The notes under the pieces were generated by a model. It was not told where the DNA came from, did not search any database, and saw nothing but the letters and a program-made list of their open reading frames with translations. Of a stretch of 42,535 nt of DNA, positions 22,082-32,000 are shown piece by piece; within the stretch, counting starts at the first letter, position 1, and the number at the start of each line of letters is the position of its first letter. The stretch covers positions 1-42,535 of the IMG/VR virus record IMGVR_UViG_3300028837_000572; one strand, 5' to 3'. This stretch comes from a virus. A program made the translations under genes and the position numbers.

Positions 22082-23080
22082 ATGGCACAATTAACTTATG
22101 AACAATTTGTAAGTAAATATTATGGCGGAGGCGTAGGGCATGCTCAAGATTGGCTTCAAGGTGCTTATAATAAATATATAGGCAGAGTAGAAGGGGGTAC
22201 GATTACAGATGTTACTACACCAAGCGGTTATACACCTATGCCCGGTCATCCTGGATGGGGTAAAACACCAGAAGAACAGGCAGCAGCACAAGCAGAATAT
22301 ATCGCAGGTGGATGGGGTGAAGGATTAACCGTACCAACTGAACCACCACCAAAACCAACACCAATTACCCCTGTTTTCGGTGAAGGTGTAGAAGTACCGG
22401 CACCGGTAGTAACCCCTGCACCAGCTTATGAGGTATCACCCGAATTACAGGGAATGATGGATTTATATGGTAGTAAACTGACCGATTGGGTAACATCAGG
22501 CGGATACGGACTATCTCCTGAAGTACAGTCACAGATGATCCAAGTTCAGACCGATACCTTAAAAGCACGTGAAACAGAGAATATTCGGGTTATGCGTAAT
22601 AACATGGAACGTAGGGGAATCACTAATTCAGGATTTTTGATTGCTGCCGAGAACCAGATTCACTCAAACACTTCCGTAGCCATAGCAGGGGCAATAGCTG
22701 ATGTCCAGATTAAATCGGCGTTGATGAAAATGGCAAGTTTCGAGAAAGGTATGGGTGCGATGGCTCAATTCTTGGGATTCTTGAGTGAGCAAAGTCAACT
22801 TGCTTATGCTCCTGAATTTGCCACTTGGCAGGCAGAACAATTATCCAACTTACAGCATTGGCAGGGACAATTAGATATATTGAAAATAGACCTTAATGCA
22901 GCATATCAAACACAGAATACAGAGTTACAAGCAGAATTAACGAGTGAATTAACCGAACAGCAACACGGATATGATATTGAACTGGCTGAAATGGAAATAG
23001 AAGCAAATCAAAAAGTAGCGATGGCTCAAGGTATAGGCGGAATCTTCGGAACAGTGTTAGGATTCTTATTCGGTAAATAA
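22082..23080 (+). CDS. Internal virion / ejection protein candidate
   Basis: A 332-residue protein. Residues 85-125 are proline-rich (PPPKPTPITPVF ... PAPVVTPAPAY). The rest is a long helical region rich in Gln/Ala/Glu, and the C-terminus (QGIGGIFGTVLGFLFGK) is a glycine-zipper membrane helix. Helical, Ala/Gln-rich proteins with a membrane-active end are typical of podovirus ejection proteins that form a channel across the envelope. GGAAGTGATATT precedes the ATG. Three more candidate internal proteins follow. Confidence 0.6.
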   Translation: MAQLTYEQFVSKYYGGGVGHAQDWLQGAYNKYIGRVEGGTITDVTTPSGYTPMPGHPGWGKTPEEQAAAQAEYIAGGWGEGLTVPTEPPPKPTPITPVFGEGVEVPAPVVTPAPAYEVSPELQGMMDLYGSKLTDWVTSGGYGLSPEVQSQMIQVQTDTLKARETENIRVMRNNMERRGITNSGFLIAAENQIHSNTSVAIAGAIADVQIKSALMKMASFEKGMGAMAQFLGFLSEQSQLAYAPEFATWQAEQLSNLQHWQGQLDILKIDLNAAYQTQNTELQAELTSELTEQQHGYDIELAEMEIEANQKVAMAQGIGGIFGTVLGFLFGK

Positions 23081-23081
23081 A

Positions 23082-23507
23082 ATGATAAAGCAATTTAACG
23101 ATAGTAATACATTTTTAGAGATATGTGATAAATTGGATGATGTTCCTGATTGCAAGTTAAGTAAAAAGTCACTATACAGTTTTATGGTATCAGGCGAATA
23201 TAATAAACGTATTTTTACTTTTGCCAGTTTTGACGGTAAGATTGGTAAAATGACAGGGTGTGAAGTGATTGCCCTAAATAACGATTTAAATGGTGTTTTA
23301 ACGCTATCGGTGGTTTTCTTATGGATTAGCCCATGTTATAGGAAACTGTGGAAGGAATACATGAAATTTACCGAATTAAAGGCATTAGAGTTTAAATGTA
23401 AGAAAATAAGTTTTACGACATCGAGGAATGAAAAAGCGATAGATAGACAAATGGGAAAATATAATTATAGAAAGGTTTATTCAGTTATCGAGAAGGAGAT
23501 GATTTAA
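23082..23507 (+). CDS. GNAT acetyltransferase-like phage protein
   Basis: A 141-residue protein whose layout is that of compact GNAT-fold phage proteins: a central strand VLTLSVVFLWISP, a helix YRKLWKEYMKF and the C-terminal KISFTTSRNEKAIDRQMGKY followed by NYRKVYSVIEKEM, close to the usual R...KyGF...v end. The acetyl-CoA loop is not clearly conserved. Such genes often sit among ejection-protein genes of podoviruses. Substrate unknown. It starts one base after the previous stop. Confidence 0.55.
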   Translation: MIKQFNDSNTFLEICDKLDDVPDCKLSKKSLYSFMVSGEYNKRIFTFASFDGKIGKMTGCEVIALNNDLNGVLTLSVVFLWISPCYRKLWKEYMKFTELKALEFKCKKISFTTSRNEKAIDRQMGKYNYRKVYSVIEKEMI

Positions 23508-23508
23508 A

Positions 23509-24678
23509 ATGGACGGATATATCGGATATGCTTTACAAGCAGGTGTTAGTGGATTCCAGACTGGATTTAATATGGCCCAACAAAAACAAGAGATGGAATG
23601 GAAAAAAGCCCAGATGAAAAAGTTGGAAGAAAAGGAAAAGAAAATTGCCGATGGTGCTGCTAATTATTCTAACCTAATCAAACAATATGGTGCAGATGGT
23701 GTATATTCAGAGGATGAAATTATGCAGTTGAATACCGCTTTTTTATCTGCTGGTTATGAAGTGCAGTCTGTAATTAAGGACACTCATAATGCAATACAAA
23801 CAATGGACAAAAATAAGTTAGAGCAGGATTTAACTTGGTTGGGTTTATTTGCGGATATGACTGAAGGATTAGACCCCAAAGATGTTCAAGGGGCATTTGA
23901 TATTGTCAAGGGAACTATCAAAAGTGAAAAGGGTATGAATTTACTTGAAGCTTATGGTAACTTACAAACAAAGAAATATGAGGTAACAGAGAAAGAAAGA
24001 GAATTAGAAATCACAAAATATTTACCAGAAGAATATAGATATCCCCATCTTAAAGAAGCAGGGATAGTGGGAGAGATAACTCCAACGGTCAAGCCTGAAA
24101 CAATTTCTGCTGCTGACGCAAAACTTAATTTTGCAATATCAAGTTATAATGCAGGAAAGATAACTTTTGACGAACTTTCAAAATATATGGGAACTTATAT
24201 TGCACAAGAGAAAGCTACTGCATTGGAAGGCAAAATTGAGGAAGCCAGAAAAGTAGGTGCGACTGATGAACAGATTAAAAGTATGATATTAGGCAAACCT
24301 ACTCCTGAACCAGAACTTAAGCCTGAAACAGTAACTACTTTGAAAAGTTGGGAAATAATGTTCGACATAAAAACTGAAGAAGGCCCAAAAACAGAAGAAG
24401 AATATAACCGTGCATTAGAATTATTAAGACAGTCAGAAGATGTATATAAACCAAAATACGCAACTTGGAAAGAAGCATTGATTGCAGAAGCGAAAGGTAT
24501 AGCCAAAGAGCTAAAAGGGATAACAGATAAAGAAGATTTTAATTTATTGGTAGGTATCTATATGCAGAAATTGGAAGAAATAAAATCAAAATATCCTGAA
24601 GTTAATTTGGACCAATTCCCTGAATTTGAAGAACAGAAGAATTGGTTTGAGAAATTAAAAGAAAAGGTTGGTTTATGA
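23509..24678 (+). CDS. Internal virion / ejection protein candidate
   Basis: A 389-residue, mainly helical protein. The start (IGYALQAGVSGFQTGFNMAQ) is a small-residue, membrane-like helix, followed by a Lys/Glu/Gln coiled coil and a Pro/Glu linker near 260-275 (PTPEPELKPETV). No enzyme motif is seen. Its position between the zipper-ended protein and the very large internal protein suggests the second member of an ejection set. It overlaps the next start (ATGA). Confidence 0.55.
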   Translation: MDGYIGYALQAGVSGFQTGFNMAQQKQEMEWKKAQMKKLEEKEKKIADGAANYSNLIKQYGADGVYSEDEIMQLNTAFLSAGYEVQSVIKDTHNAIQTMDKNKLEQDLTWLGLFADMTEGLDPKDVQGAFDIVKGTIKSEKGMNLLEAYGNLQTKKYEVTEKERELEITKYLPEEYRYPHLKEAGIVGEITPTVKPETISAADAKLNFAISSYNAGKITFDELSKYMGTYIAQEKATALEGKIEEARKVGATDEQIKSMILGKPTPEPELKPETVTTLKSWEIMFDIKTEEGPKTEEEYNRALELLRQSEDVYKPKYATWKEALIAEAKGIAKELKGITDKEDFNLLVGIYMQKLEEIKSKYPEVNLDQFPEFEEQKNWFEKLKEKVGL

Positions 24679-25271
24679 GTTATTTAGATAAATACAAAAT
24701 AAAAGAAGAAGAGGAAGAAAAATTTTCTTTCTTAAAAAAATATAAGTTTACTCCTACTGAGGTTGCTACTCCTACTCAATTTGGAATAGGTGCTAAAACT
24801 GTGGATAATGCAACCGAGGATACCTCATTACATTTAGTGAGAAATCCTTATTTAGTGAAAATAAATAATCTAAAAAGTGAATTAGAAAAATCAGACACTA
24901 TATTAGATAATTACGATAATGATTTGACCAAACTAGATGAGCAATTTAAAACAAAACCTACCCAAGAATTAGCAAATCAATATAATTCTATCTTGAATAA
25001 ACGTCAAACTCTATTTAAAGAATACGAAACAAAAGGAAATCAATTAGATCATTTAATTGATGAATATAATAAAACTGTGAAAACTAAAAATGAACAAATA
25101 GATGTAAAATATAAGCAAGCATTTAAACGATATAAACAAGAAACAGGATTACCAGGGGAAGTAGGATATCTCACTCCTTTACCTAAAAAACCTGAACCCG
25201 AAATACCTTCTTATTGGGGTATTAGCGATGTAACTACTCCTGAAAAATTAAGTAAAATAGAAAAGGGTTAA
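24675..25271 (+). CDS. N-terminal part of the large ejection protein (0 frame)
   Basis: A 198-residue product ending EKLSKIEKG-stop. It starts YLDKYKIKEEEEEKFSFLKKYKF, and has a coiled-coil middle (LKSELEKSDTILDNYDNDLT). Its last sense codons are A AAG GGT followed by TAA. In the -1 frame the coding continues without a break in style for 1184 codons. Read through by slippage, the fusion is 1382 residues. Unshifted ribosomes would make this short form. Confidence 0.65.
   Translation: MSYLDKYKIKEEEEEKFSFLKKYKFTPTEVATPTQFGIGAKTVDNATEDTSLHLVRNPYLVKINNLKSELEKSDTILDNYDNDLTKLDEQFKTKPTQELANQYNSILNKRQTLFKEYETKGNQLDHLIDEYNKTVKTKNEQIDVKYKQAFKRYKQETGLPGEVGYLTPLPKKPEPEIPSYWGISDVTTPEKLSKIEKG
25262..25268 (+). 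promoter_or_regulatory. Candidate -1 frameshift site AAAGGGT
   Basis: In the zero frame the bases read A AAG GGT then TAA: a perfect X XXY YYZ slippery heptamer touching the stop. A slip back by one base reads AAA GGG TTA AAA GGT, which opens the long downstream frame. I see no strong stem or pseudoknot within about 10 bases downstream, so programmed use is possible but unproved. An indel is the alternative. Confidence 0.5.
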
Positions 25272-28200
25272 AAGGTGTAGATTGGAAAAAATTCGGTTCT
25301 AACGTTGAACAAGTTGCTATCATACATGAACGTTTAACAGGTGAATCAAGAGATGGAGCATTAGCAGAGATTAAAAGTCAAAAAGACTTAAATATATTTT
25401 TTGTCAATCCACCTGAAAAGTATAAAGAAGCAGTCAATTTACAACAGCAATTAGGTGATATACGTATGAAAATAGCTGAGCCAGGTAAGGACATAATAGG
25501 TCAATTTGGTTGGACTGGATTGGTAACAATAATGGGATGGCAGATTTTACCTTTGATATCAAAATTACCTTCTGCTACATTAAATAAAATAGCATATAAA
25601 GTCGAAGGTAAAACCATAAAAGGTAAAGAATTATTTGAAGCTTTAAGAAGAGCTAGGGAAGATCCTCGTGCAGGATTTGGCAAACCAAGTGCGTTTGATA
25701 AAAAAATATTTGCTAAATTTACAGAAGAAGGTGGATTCAAGTCTTTAGCCGAAAGAATGAAGGGAATTACCATAACCGAAGTTACCCATCGCTTTGCTTT
25801 TGGTGATAAATTATATGCTGGCGTTCCCATTGACGAAATAGTTAAATCTATAGTGTCAGCAGGTAAACTTACTAAAGATATTGCCAATGCTTTAAAAGTG
25901 ATGGACCCGGTTGACACAGGACTTGTATTCCAAGAATTGAGTCTTGCTTCACCTGCTATAGCTTCTAAATTAGCTTCTCAATTTGTAGATTTAATGCCCC
26001 AAAAGATAACGAAAATCCCTAAAGTCGAAGAAGAAATGACCCCAGAAGAAGCAGAACAATTAGAAAGATTGAGAGAAGCCAAGATTGTTCCAGGAGAAGA
26101 GATAACCAAAGAAAAAGTATTAGAGAAAGTAGAACCAATAAAATTAGCAAAATTATCAGAACCTGAACAATTAGAAGCAACAATAAAAGGTATAAAACCA
26201 ATATTTTTAACTGGGATTGAAAATCCGAATTATGAGAAACAAGTTAAAATAGCAAAAGAAGCTGGATTGAAAATTAAAATTGGTGATGAAAAACCATATG
26301 CTTGGGATTTAGAGGGAAATGTTAGAGCTACAACAAAAGATGTAGTTATTTATAGACCTGAAAATGAAACACAAGCTATAGAAACATTAGAAATATTAAA
26401 AACACCCACCCAAGAAATAACAAAAGAATATCATAGTAGATTAGGAAGATTATTAGGATATACCGAGAAAGAAATCGAAGAATTTATAAAAGAACCCAAA
26501 CCAATTGCAGAAAAGATAGTGCAAGACCTTACACCAACTGAACCAAAAGTAGAGCCAAAAGTAGAAGTCAAACCAAAAGAACCCAAAATTGATTTAGCCA
26601 CACCCGCACAAATAAAAAAAGCCCATGCTATTGCTAATACTAAAGCAATGATTAGTGAGAAAGGAAAAGTTAAACCACAATATAGGGCAGTAGCCAAAGC
26701 ATTTACAGGTAAAACATCTGTAAAGGAAATGACACCAGAAGAAGCAGAAATGTTTATTGATGCACTCGATAGATTGCCAGAACCTAAATATAAAGCTGGA
26801 AAGTTAGTACCGCCAAGTATACCGACAACTATGAAATTAACAACAGAGGGTTTCTTTCAGAAAAAATATGGTGAACCCACACCTGTATGGTTGTTGACTG
26901 ACCAAACTTACTATGCCACCAAATTAGGCATAAAACCATTGGTAGAACCATTTGAAAAAGGTAAGATGGAATTTGATTTGGAATTCAGGCAATCGAGTAG
27001 ATTAGTGGATAAGATGGTTAACAAGTTGAACGATATAGCCAGGACATCTGCCTTTGCAAAGATAAAATCAAAGATAAAAAATATCCCCACTAAAGCTGAA
27101 TCTAATATGGCAGAATTAATTAACAAACACGAAGCAACACCACCAGGATTGACTGAAAAAGAGGAAGATGTTTTTAAATATTTCAGGAATTTGGGCAAGG
27201 ATATTTGGAGGAGAGAGAACGAAGTAAGAGAAAAAGTCGACTTACCACCAATCAAATATAAACAGGCATATTTCAGACATACTGCCGATGTTATGGCTAA
27301 AGAGATGTTAGAAGGCAAATACCCATTTCCTCAAGGTATAAAATATTGGGGAGAAAAAATGGTTGGTAAAAAGATATTCAATCCGATGGAATTTCACCGA
27401 AAGTTATCTGATGATTTAATCGACCTGTGGAGCAAGGATATAAGAGCAGTTACCAAAGCAATGTTATGGAGTGGCTTAAAAGAGATTTATTTGGCACAAC
27501 CTGCGAAATTTTTAAATGAACAATTAAATGCTATCTCTAAAGATTTACCAGAATATAAAAACTTATCACCAAGAGACCAGGCGGCTTACGACCAAACCAG
27601 AGTTATGCCTGCCTCTACAAGAAAATGGTTAGTGGATTATGTCAATCAAGTTCTTAAAGGTCAGGAGACGGAATTAGATGCAAGTCTAAATAGGATAGTT
27701 ACCAAAAGTGGATTAAAAGGGATATTTGATAAAGTATTAAGTCCGTTTGGTAGAGCTGTGGGTAGAAAACCTATAACTAATATTTTTATGTTGTCCGGTA
27801 GAGCAGTTATATCTGGCGTAATGGGTTGGGTTCCAAGACAGATAACGAGAAATTCCTTCCAACCGGTACAAAATTTAGCTTTATATGGAATAAAGGCTAC
27901 TATAAAAGCATATCTACCAGCTTCAGTAGACAAGAATTTAAAAGATTTAATGAGTGAAAGTTTATTTTTGAAATCATATACAGGTTTTGAAGAATTACCA
28001 ACTAACTTAATGGGGAAATTAGAGAAAATCTGGCTTGGTCCTTATGGAATAGTAGCGGTTAATAATGCAAAATTAGGAATGAAAGCAGCTTATTGGAATA
28101 CAATAGAATTGATTAGAAATCCTAAATTTAAAAAACACGGATGGGCTGATCCTCAAAGAACCAAAGATACACCAAAAGGATTTTTATATCCAAGTGAAAA

Positions 28201-28822
28201 AGAAAAATTGTTAAGAGAAATGGAGTTTGGTGCAAGTGCTACGCAATATCAATATATCCCTATGGGTATGCCTGGAGTATTCAGATATAAAGCACTTGTT
28301 CCCTTAACACGACTCCAAAGTTGGTGGATGAATTATTTTACCAAATTTAATAGGGAGGCATTACATAGAGGGTTTAAAGGACGACCTTCTTGGTCCGGCG
28401 AGGATGGACCAACTTTACCTTGGTCAAGAAGAGTTAATTATTTAAAATATGTTATAATTGGTGGAGCAATATTAACGGCTTTAGGATATAGAAAAAGTTT
28501 TATGTTAGGTGTAGCACCAGTATATTTATCGCCGGCAGGACAGGTTGCTTTAGGATTTTATAATTACGTGACCGCAACTGAAGATTGGAAAAGAGAAAAG
28601 GCTTTAAGACAAATTTATTATTCTTGGAAAGCCTTTATTCCAGGTTCGCTTGCTTGGAGAGATTTTTTAGCAGTTTGGAAAGGTGAAAAGGAATTAAATG
28701 AAATATTGTTCTATGGGAAAAAAGAAGAAAAGAAAGTTAAACCTGTAAGTCCTTATCTTGAAAAATACAAAGAAGAAGTTAAACCGACTGTAAGTCCTTA
28801 TTTAAAAAAATACAAGAGGTAA
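25268..28822 (+). CDS. Large internal (ejection) protein, -1 frame part
   Basis: 1184 codons entered by the -1 shift; the first in-frame ATG is only at 25466, and the 60 codons before it (LKGVDWKKFGSNVEQVAIIH) look fully coding. Features: a hydrophobic segment near 25495-25580, long Lys/Glu/Pro stretches (PKVEPKVEVKPKEPKI), a helical core, a putative membrane-active segment near 28450-28590 (VIIGGAILTALG) and a C-terminus with two copies of SPYLxKYK. It resembles the giant internal proteins of podoviruses, ejected with the DNA. No lytic-transglycosylase or polymerase motif is visible to me. Confidence 0.6.
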   Translation, partial: LKGVDWKKFGSNVEQVAIIHERLTGESRDGALAEIKSQKDLNIFFVNPPEKYKEAVNLQQQLGDIRMKIAEPGKDIIGQFGWTGLVTIMGWQILPLISKLPSATLNKIAYKVEGKTIKGKELFEALRRAREDPRAGFGKPSAFDKKIFAKFTEEGGFKSLAERMKGITITEVTHRFAFGDKLYAGVPIDEIVKSIVSAGKLTKDIANALKVMDPVDTGLVFQELSLASPAIASKLASQFVDLMPQKITKIPKVEEEMTPEEAEQLERLREAKIVPGEEITKEKVLEKVEPIKLAKLSEPEQLEATIKGIKPIFLTGIENPNYEKQVKIAKEAGLKIKIGDEKPYAWDLEGNVRATTKDVVIYRPENETQAIETLEILKTPTQEITKEYHSRLGRLLGYTEKEIEEFIKEPKPIAEKIVQDLTPTEPKVEPKVEVKPKEPKIDLATPAQIKKAHAIANTKAMISEKGKVKPQYRAVAKAFTGKTSVKEMTPEEAEMFIDALDRLPEPKYKAGKLVPPSIPTTMKLTTEGFFQKKYGEPTPVWLLTDQTYYATKLGIKPLVEPFEKGKMEFDLEFRQSSRLVDKMVNKLNDIARTSAFAKIKSKIKNIPTKAESNMAELINKHEATPPGLTEKEEDVFKYFRNLGKDIWRRENEVREKVDLPPIKYKQAYFRHTADVMAKEMLEGKYPFPQGIKYWGEKMVGKKIFNPMEFHRKLSDDLIDLWSKDIRAVTKAMLWSGLKEIYLAQPAKFLNEQLNAISKDLPEYKNLSPRDQAAYDQTRVMPASTRKWLVDYVNQVLKGQETELDASLNRIVTKSGLKGIFDKVLSPFGRAVGRKPITNIFMLSGRAVISGVMGWVPRQITRNSFQPVQNLALYGIKATIKAYLPASVDKNLKDLMSESLFLKSYTGFEELPTNLMGKLEKIWLGPYGIVAVNNAKLGMKAAYWNTIELIRNPKFKKHGWADPQRTKDTPKGFLYPSEKEKLLREMEFGASATQYQYIPMGMPGVFRYKALVPLTRLQSWWMNYFTKFNREALHRGFKGRPSWSGEDGPTLPWSRRVNYLKYVIIGGAILTALGYRKSFMLGVAPVYLSPAGQVALGFYNYVTATEDWKREKALRQIYYSWKAFIPGSLAWRDFLAVWKGEKELNEILFYGKKEEKKVKPVSPYLEKYKEEVKPTVSPYLKKYKR

Positions 28823-28825
28823 ATT

Positions 28826-29071
28826 ATGCCAAATTATACAGAACCAGAAAAACCGACTCCAAATTTAACCGAGCCATCAAAGACGGATCCGTCTCATACC
28901 GAACCGCCTAAATCTGATGTGACCTATAATGAACCAAGTGTCAGAGGTTGGTTAACTACACCTGGGTGGTTCGTAAATCCATGGTTTGGTGGGGAAAATA
29001 AAGGTAATCCTTCTTATACTGAACCAGAAAAATCTACACCGAACTATAACGAACCGAGTAAAGGAGATTAA
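28826..29071 (+). CDS. Proline-rich TEPxK-repeat protein
   Basis: An 81-residue protein of repeats YTEPEKPTPNLTEPSK, HTEPPK, YNEPS, then YTEPEKSTPNYNEPSK. A single aromatic insert (GWLTTPGWFVNPWFGG) breaks the array near residues 41-56. Extended repeat linkers of this kind occur beside tail-fibre and ejection genes. The insert could anchor it to a membrane or another protein. AAGAGGTAAATT precedes the ATG. Confidence 0.6.
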   Translation: MPNYTEPEKPTPNLTEPSKTDPSHTEPPKSDVTYNEPSVRGWLTTPGWFVNPWFGGENKGNPSYTEPEKSTPNYNEPSKGD

Positions 29072-29072
29072 T

Positions 29073-32000
29073 ATGAAGAAATTATTATTAGTTTTGGCTT
29101 TAATAAGTATGATTGTATTCCCTATATTTGCGGTAAGCGGGACTTATACTGACAATGAATATTTTTATCTTCCTGGCTATGGTGCTTATGGCACTGATGA
29201 ATGGGAAAAGTATAATGATTATATGCAGATAGCGGATGACCAGATTGAGGCAAACAAAACTTCTGGCGGAAATGAAAATATTCAAGATGTAGCTGGTGGA
29301 ATGTTTAGTGGTAATACCGAGACATTTATTACAGTTACTTACCAAGATGGTGATGGTACGATTGACCTTGTCCTCCCAATTCTTGATGAGGATAATATGT
29401 CCACTAATTCAGACACTCATTTAGCCACTCAACAAAGCATTAAAGCGTATTCTGATGCTTTACACGCACTTCAATACCTTAAAACCGAGATGGATGCTTT
29501 AAGCGAATTAGAAGCAATATGGTCTAAAGATGTAACAGACAGTACAGAACTTGCTGCTGCTCTTGGTGATTACTATTTAAAAACCGCAATCGATACTATT
29601 GGAGAAGTGGAATCAATTTGGAGCAAGGACATAACAGATAGTAGCGAATTAACTTCCGCATTAGCAGACTATTACCTAAAAACCGCTATAGACGAATTAA
29701 GTGAGGTAGAAGCTATATATAGTAAGGATATAATAGATTCGGGAGAATTAGATGCTTTTACAGGGACAACGAATATCGTTACTCTTGGAACTATAACTGA
29801 AGGTACTTGGACGGCTACAGCAATTACAGATTCTTATATAGCTTGGGGAACAGGTGCAGGTCAAGTAAGTGGTGTTGACTTACCTATAATTGATTCTGCT
29901 TTTACCGTAGATGACGGTTTTGACGCAGGACTTCGTAATGGGGTCTATTCTGGACTCGCTGTAACTGATAGTGCTGAACTGAATATATATTGGACAGAAG
30001 GCGTTGCCTATGTAGATGGCTCTATATTTGCAGTAGACGCAGATGCTTCAGAGGATATTGCAAATAATGCTACAACATATTTGTATGTTTTAAAAGATAA
30101 CGCTACCATGCAAGAGAGCACCACTGAACCTGTAACAGGCGTAGTAGGCGAGTTTGCTCTTGTTTGTATATTAAGCACTTACGCAAACGATATTCATGAG
30201 AAATTCGATTTCCCTCTTATGTCGGGAACTTTACGATATGATATGTGGAAGTTCCTCGATGCTATAACTCCTACCGCTTGTGTAGGAGGGTGTGACACTA
30301 CAATAGATACTGACGCAACTCTTGCTAACGATTTTAAGATAACAACTGGAACGTATTATACAGATGTACTCGAACTAAATACTATATCATCTATCCTTTA
30401 TTCTTCGACAGCAACTCATGACGGCACAAATGTAACAGCTTACTATCATAGTGCAAGTGCATGGACAACTGGTGCTGAAGCAGGAATTAGTTTTACTCAA
30501 TGGGATAATGGCACTCAAAAGACAAATACAGCAGCTAATAAGTGGTATACAGGTTGGATTTACATTGAGGATGGAGATACTTTAATATATGTATATCCTC
30601 AGACCGAACACGCCTCTGAAGGAGATGCTTTGGACGAGGCTGCACAGTTCCCCCCATATCATGAAGGTATAATATTGCCAAGTGCTAAATTCATATTTAG
30701 GCATGGTGAATCTGCTTTTGGTGCAAGAGCTTATATTATTGATATCAGACCATTCTTTGGATACGGTGATGGTGCAACAGCTCAAATGATTTACCAGACT
30801 GTAACAGGTGATAGCGGAACTACAACAGCAACAGCTTCAGATGACTCTATTGCCATAGTAGGTGATGGTATAGCAACTACGGCAATTACAGCAGACACGA
30901 TCACGGTAACAGCTACAGAAGTAGACTCTGTAGTCGGTGCAGTAACAGGTATTGTAGAAGCTGATGGTGCTGGTAATATAAGTGCTGCAACAGCAGGAAC
31001 AGATTATGCAATTCCAGGGGCGAATGATGATATAACTTCGATGACTGGATTAAGTAATGACGGAATACCTTTAGCTAAAGTGGCTAATGCTGCAAGTGAT
31101 GGGGCTAATTCGGACATCACTTCTATGACTGGACTAACTACTCCTCTTGCTGGTGTTTATGGTGGTACAGGTAAAGCTACTATAACAGATGAAAGTTTTC
31201 TAAAGGGTGGTGCTGGCAATACTTATGAAGAAAGAACTATTGCCGAAGTAAAGACAGATTTAGCTTATCAACTATCTGATTTAAGTGATGTTAATACTTC
31301 TACTGCTACTGATAAATTTGTATTAGTTGCTGATGGTGTTGACTTTGAAAGCAGGCAGTTAACAAGTGACGACTTATCCGACGTAGCTTCTATTGCTATG
31401 TTAGATGAGGCTGAGACGGTTACAGGGGGGTGGACTTTTAATGACTACCTTTATATAAGTGGGATTCATGATGCATCTGAACCTTATATTATATTTAATA
31501 GAAAAAGAGATGGAGACCCGTCTGATAACGTTGCCGATACTGACATATTAGGTGTTTTTGAGTTTTATGGTTATCATACTGATGGGTATGACTTTGGAGC
31601 AATGATTCGTGCTACTGTTGACGGAACTCCTGGCAATGCAGATATGCCGACAAAGTTAGAATTTTTTACTACTCCCGATGATGATAACTCTCCAGTTCTA
31701 CGTCAGGCAATAGACAACGCAGGCAATATCAAAATGGGTGATGGTGTCTGGACTAATTTCATTAATGTTAGTGCTGGTGGAGTATTAACTTTAGAAGGAA
31801 CTGCAAATATAGAAGGAGTAGATGCAACTGAATTAGGCTATGTCGATGGAGTAACAGAAGATATACAAACCGCCTTAGATACTATACTTGCCAATGTGGT
31901 AGAAGATACATCACCTGAATTAGGTGGTGAAATGGATGCAGGTGCTCATTCAATCGGTTTTACTTTACAGACCGATACAGGGACAGGTGCAAAAACTATA

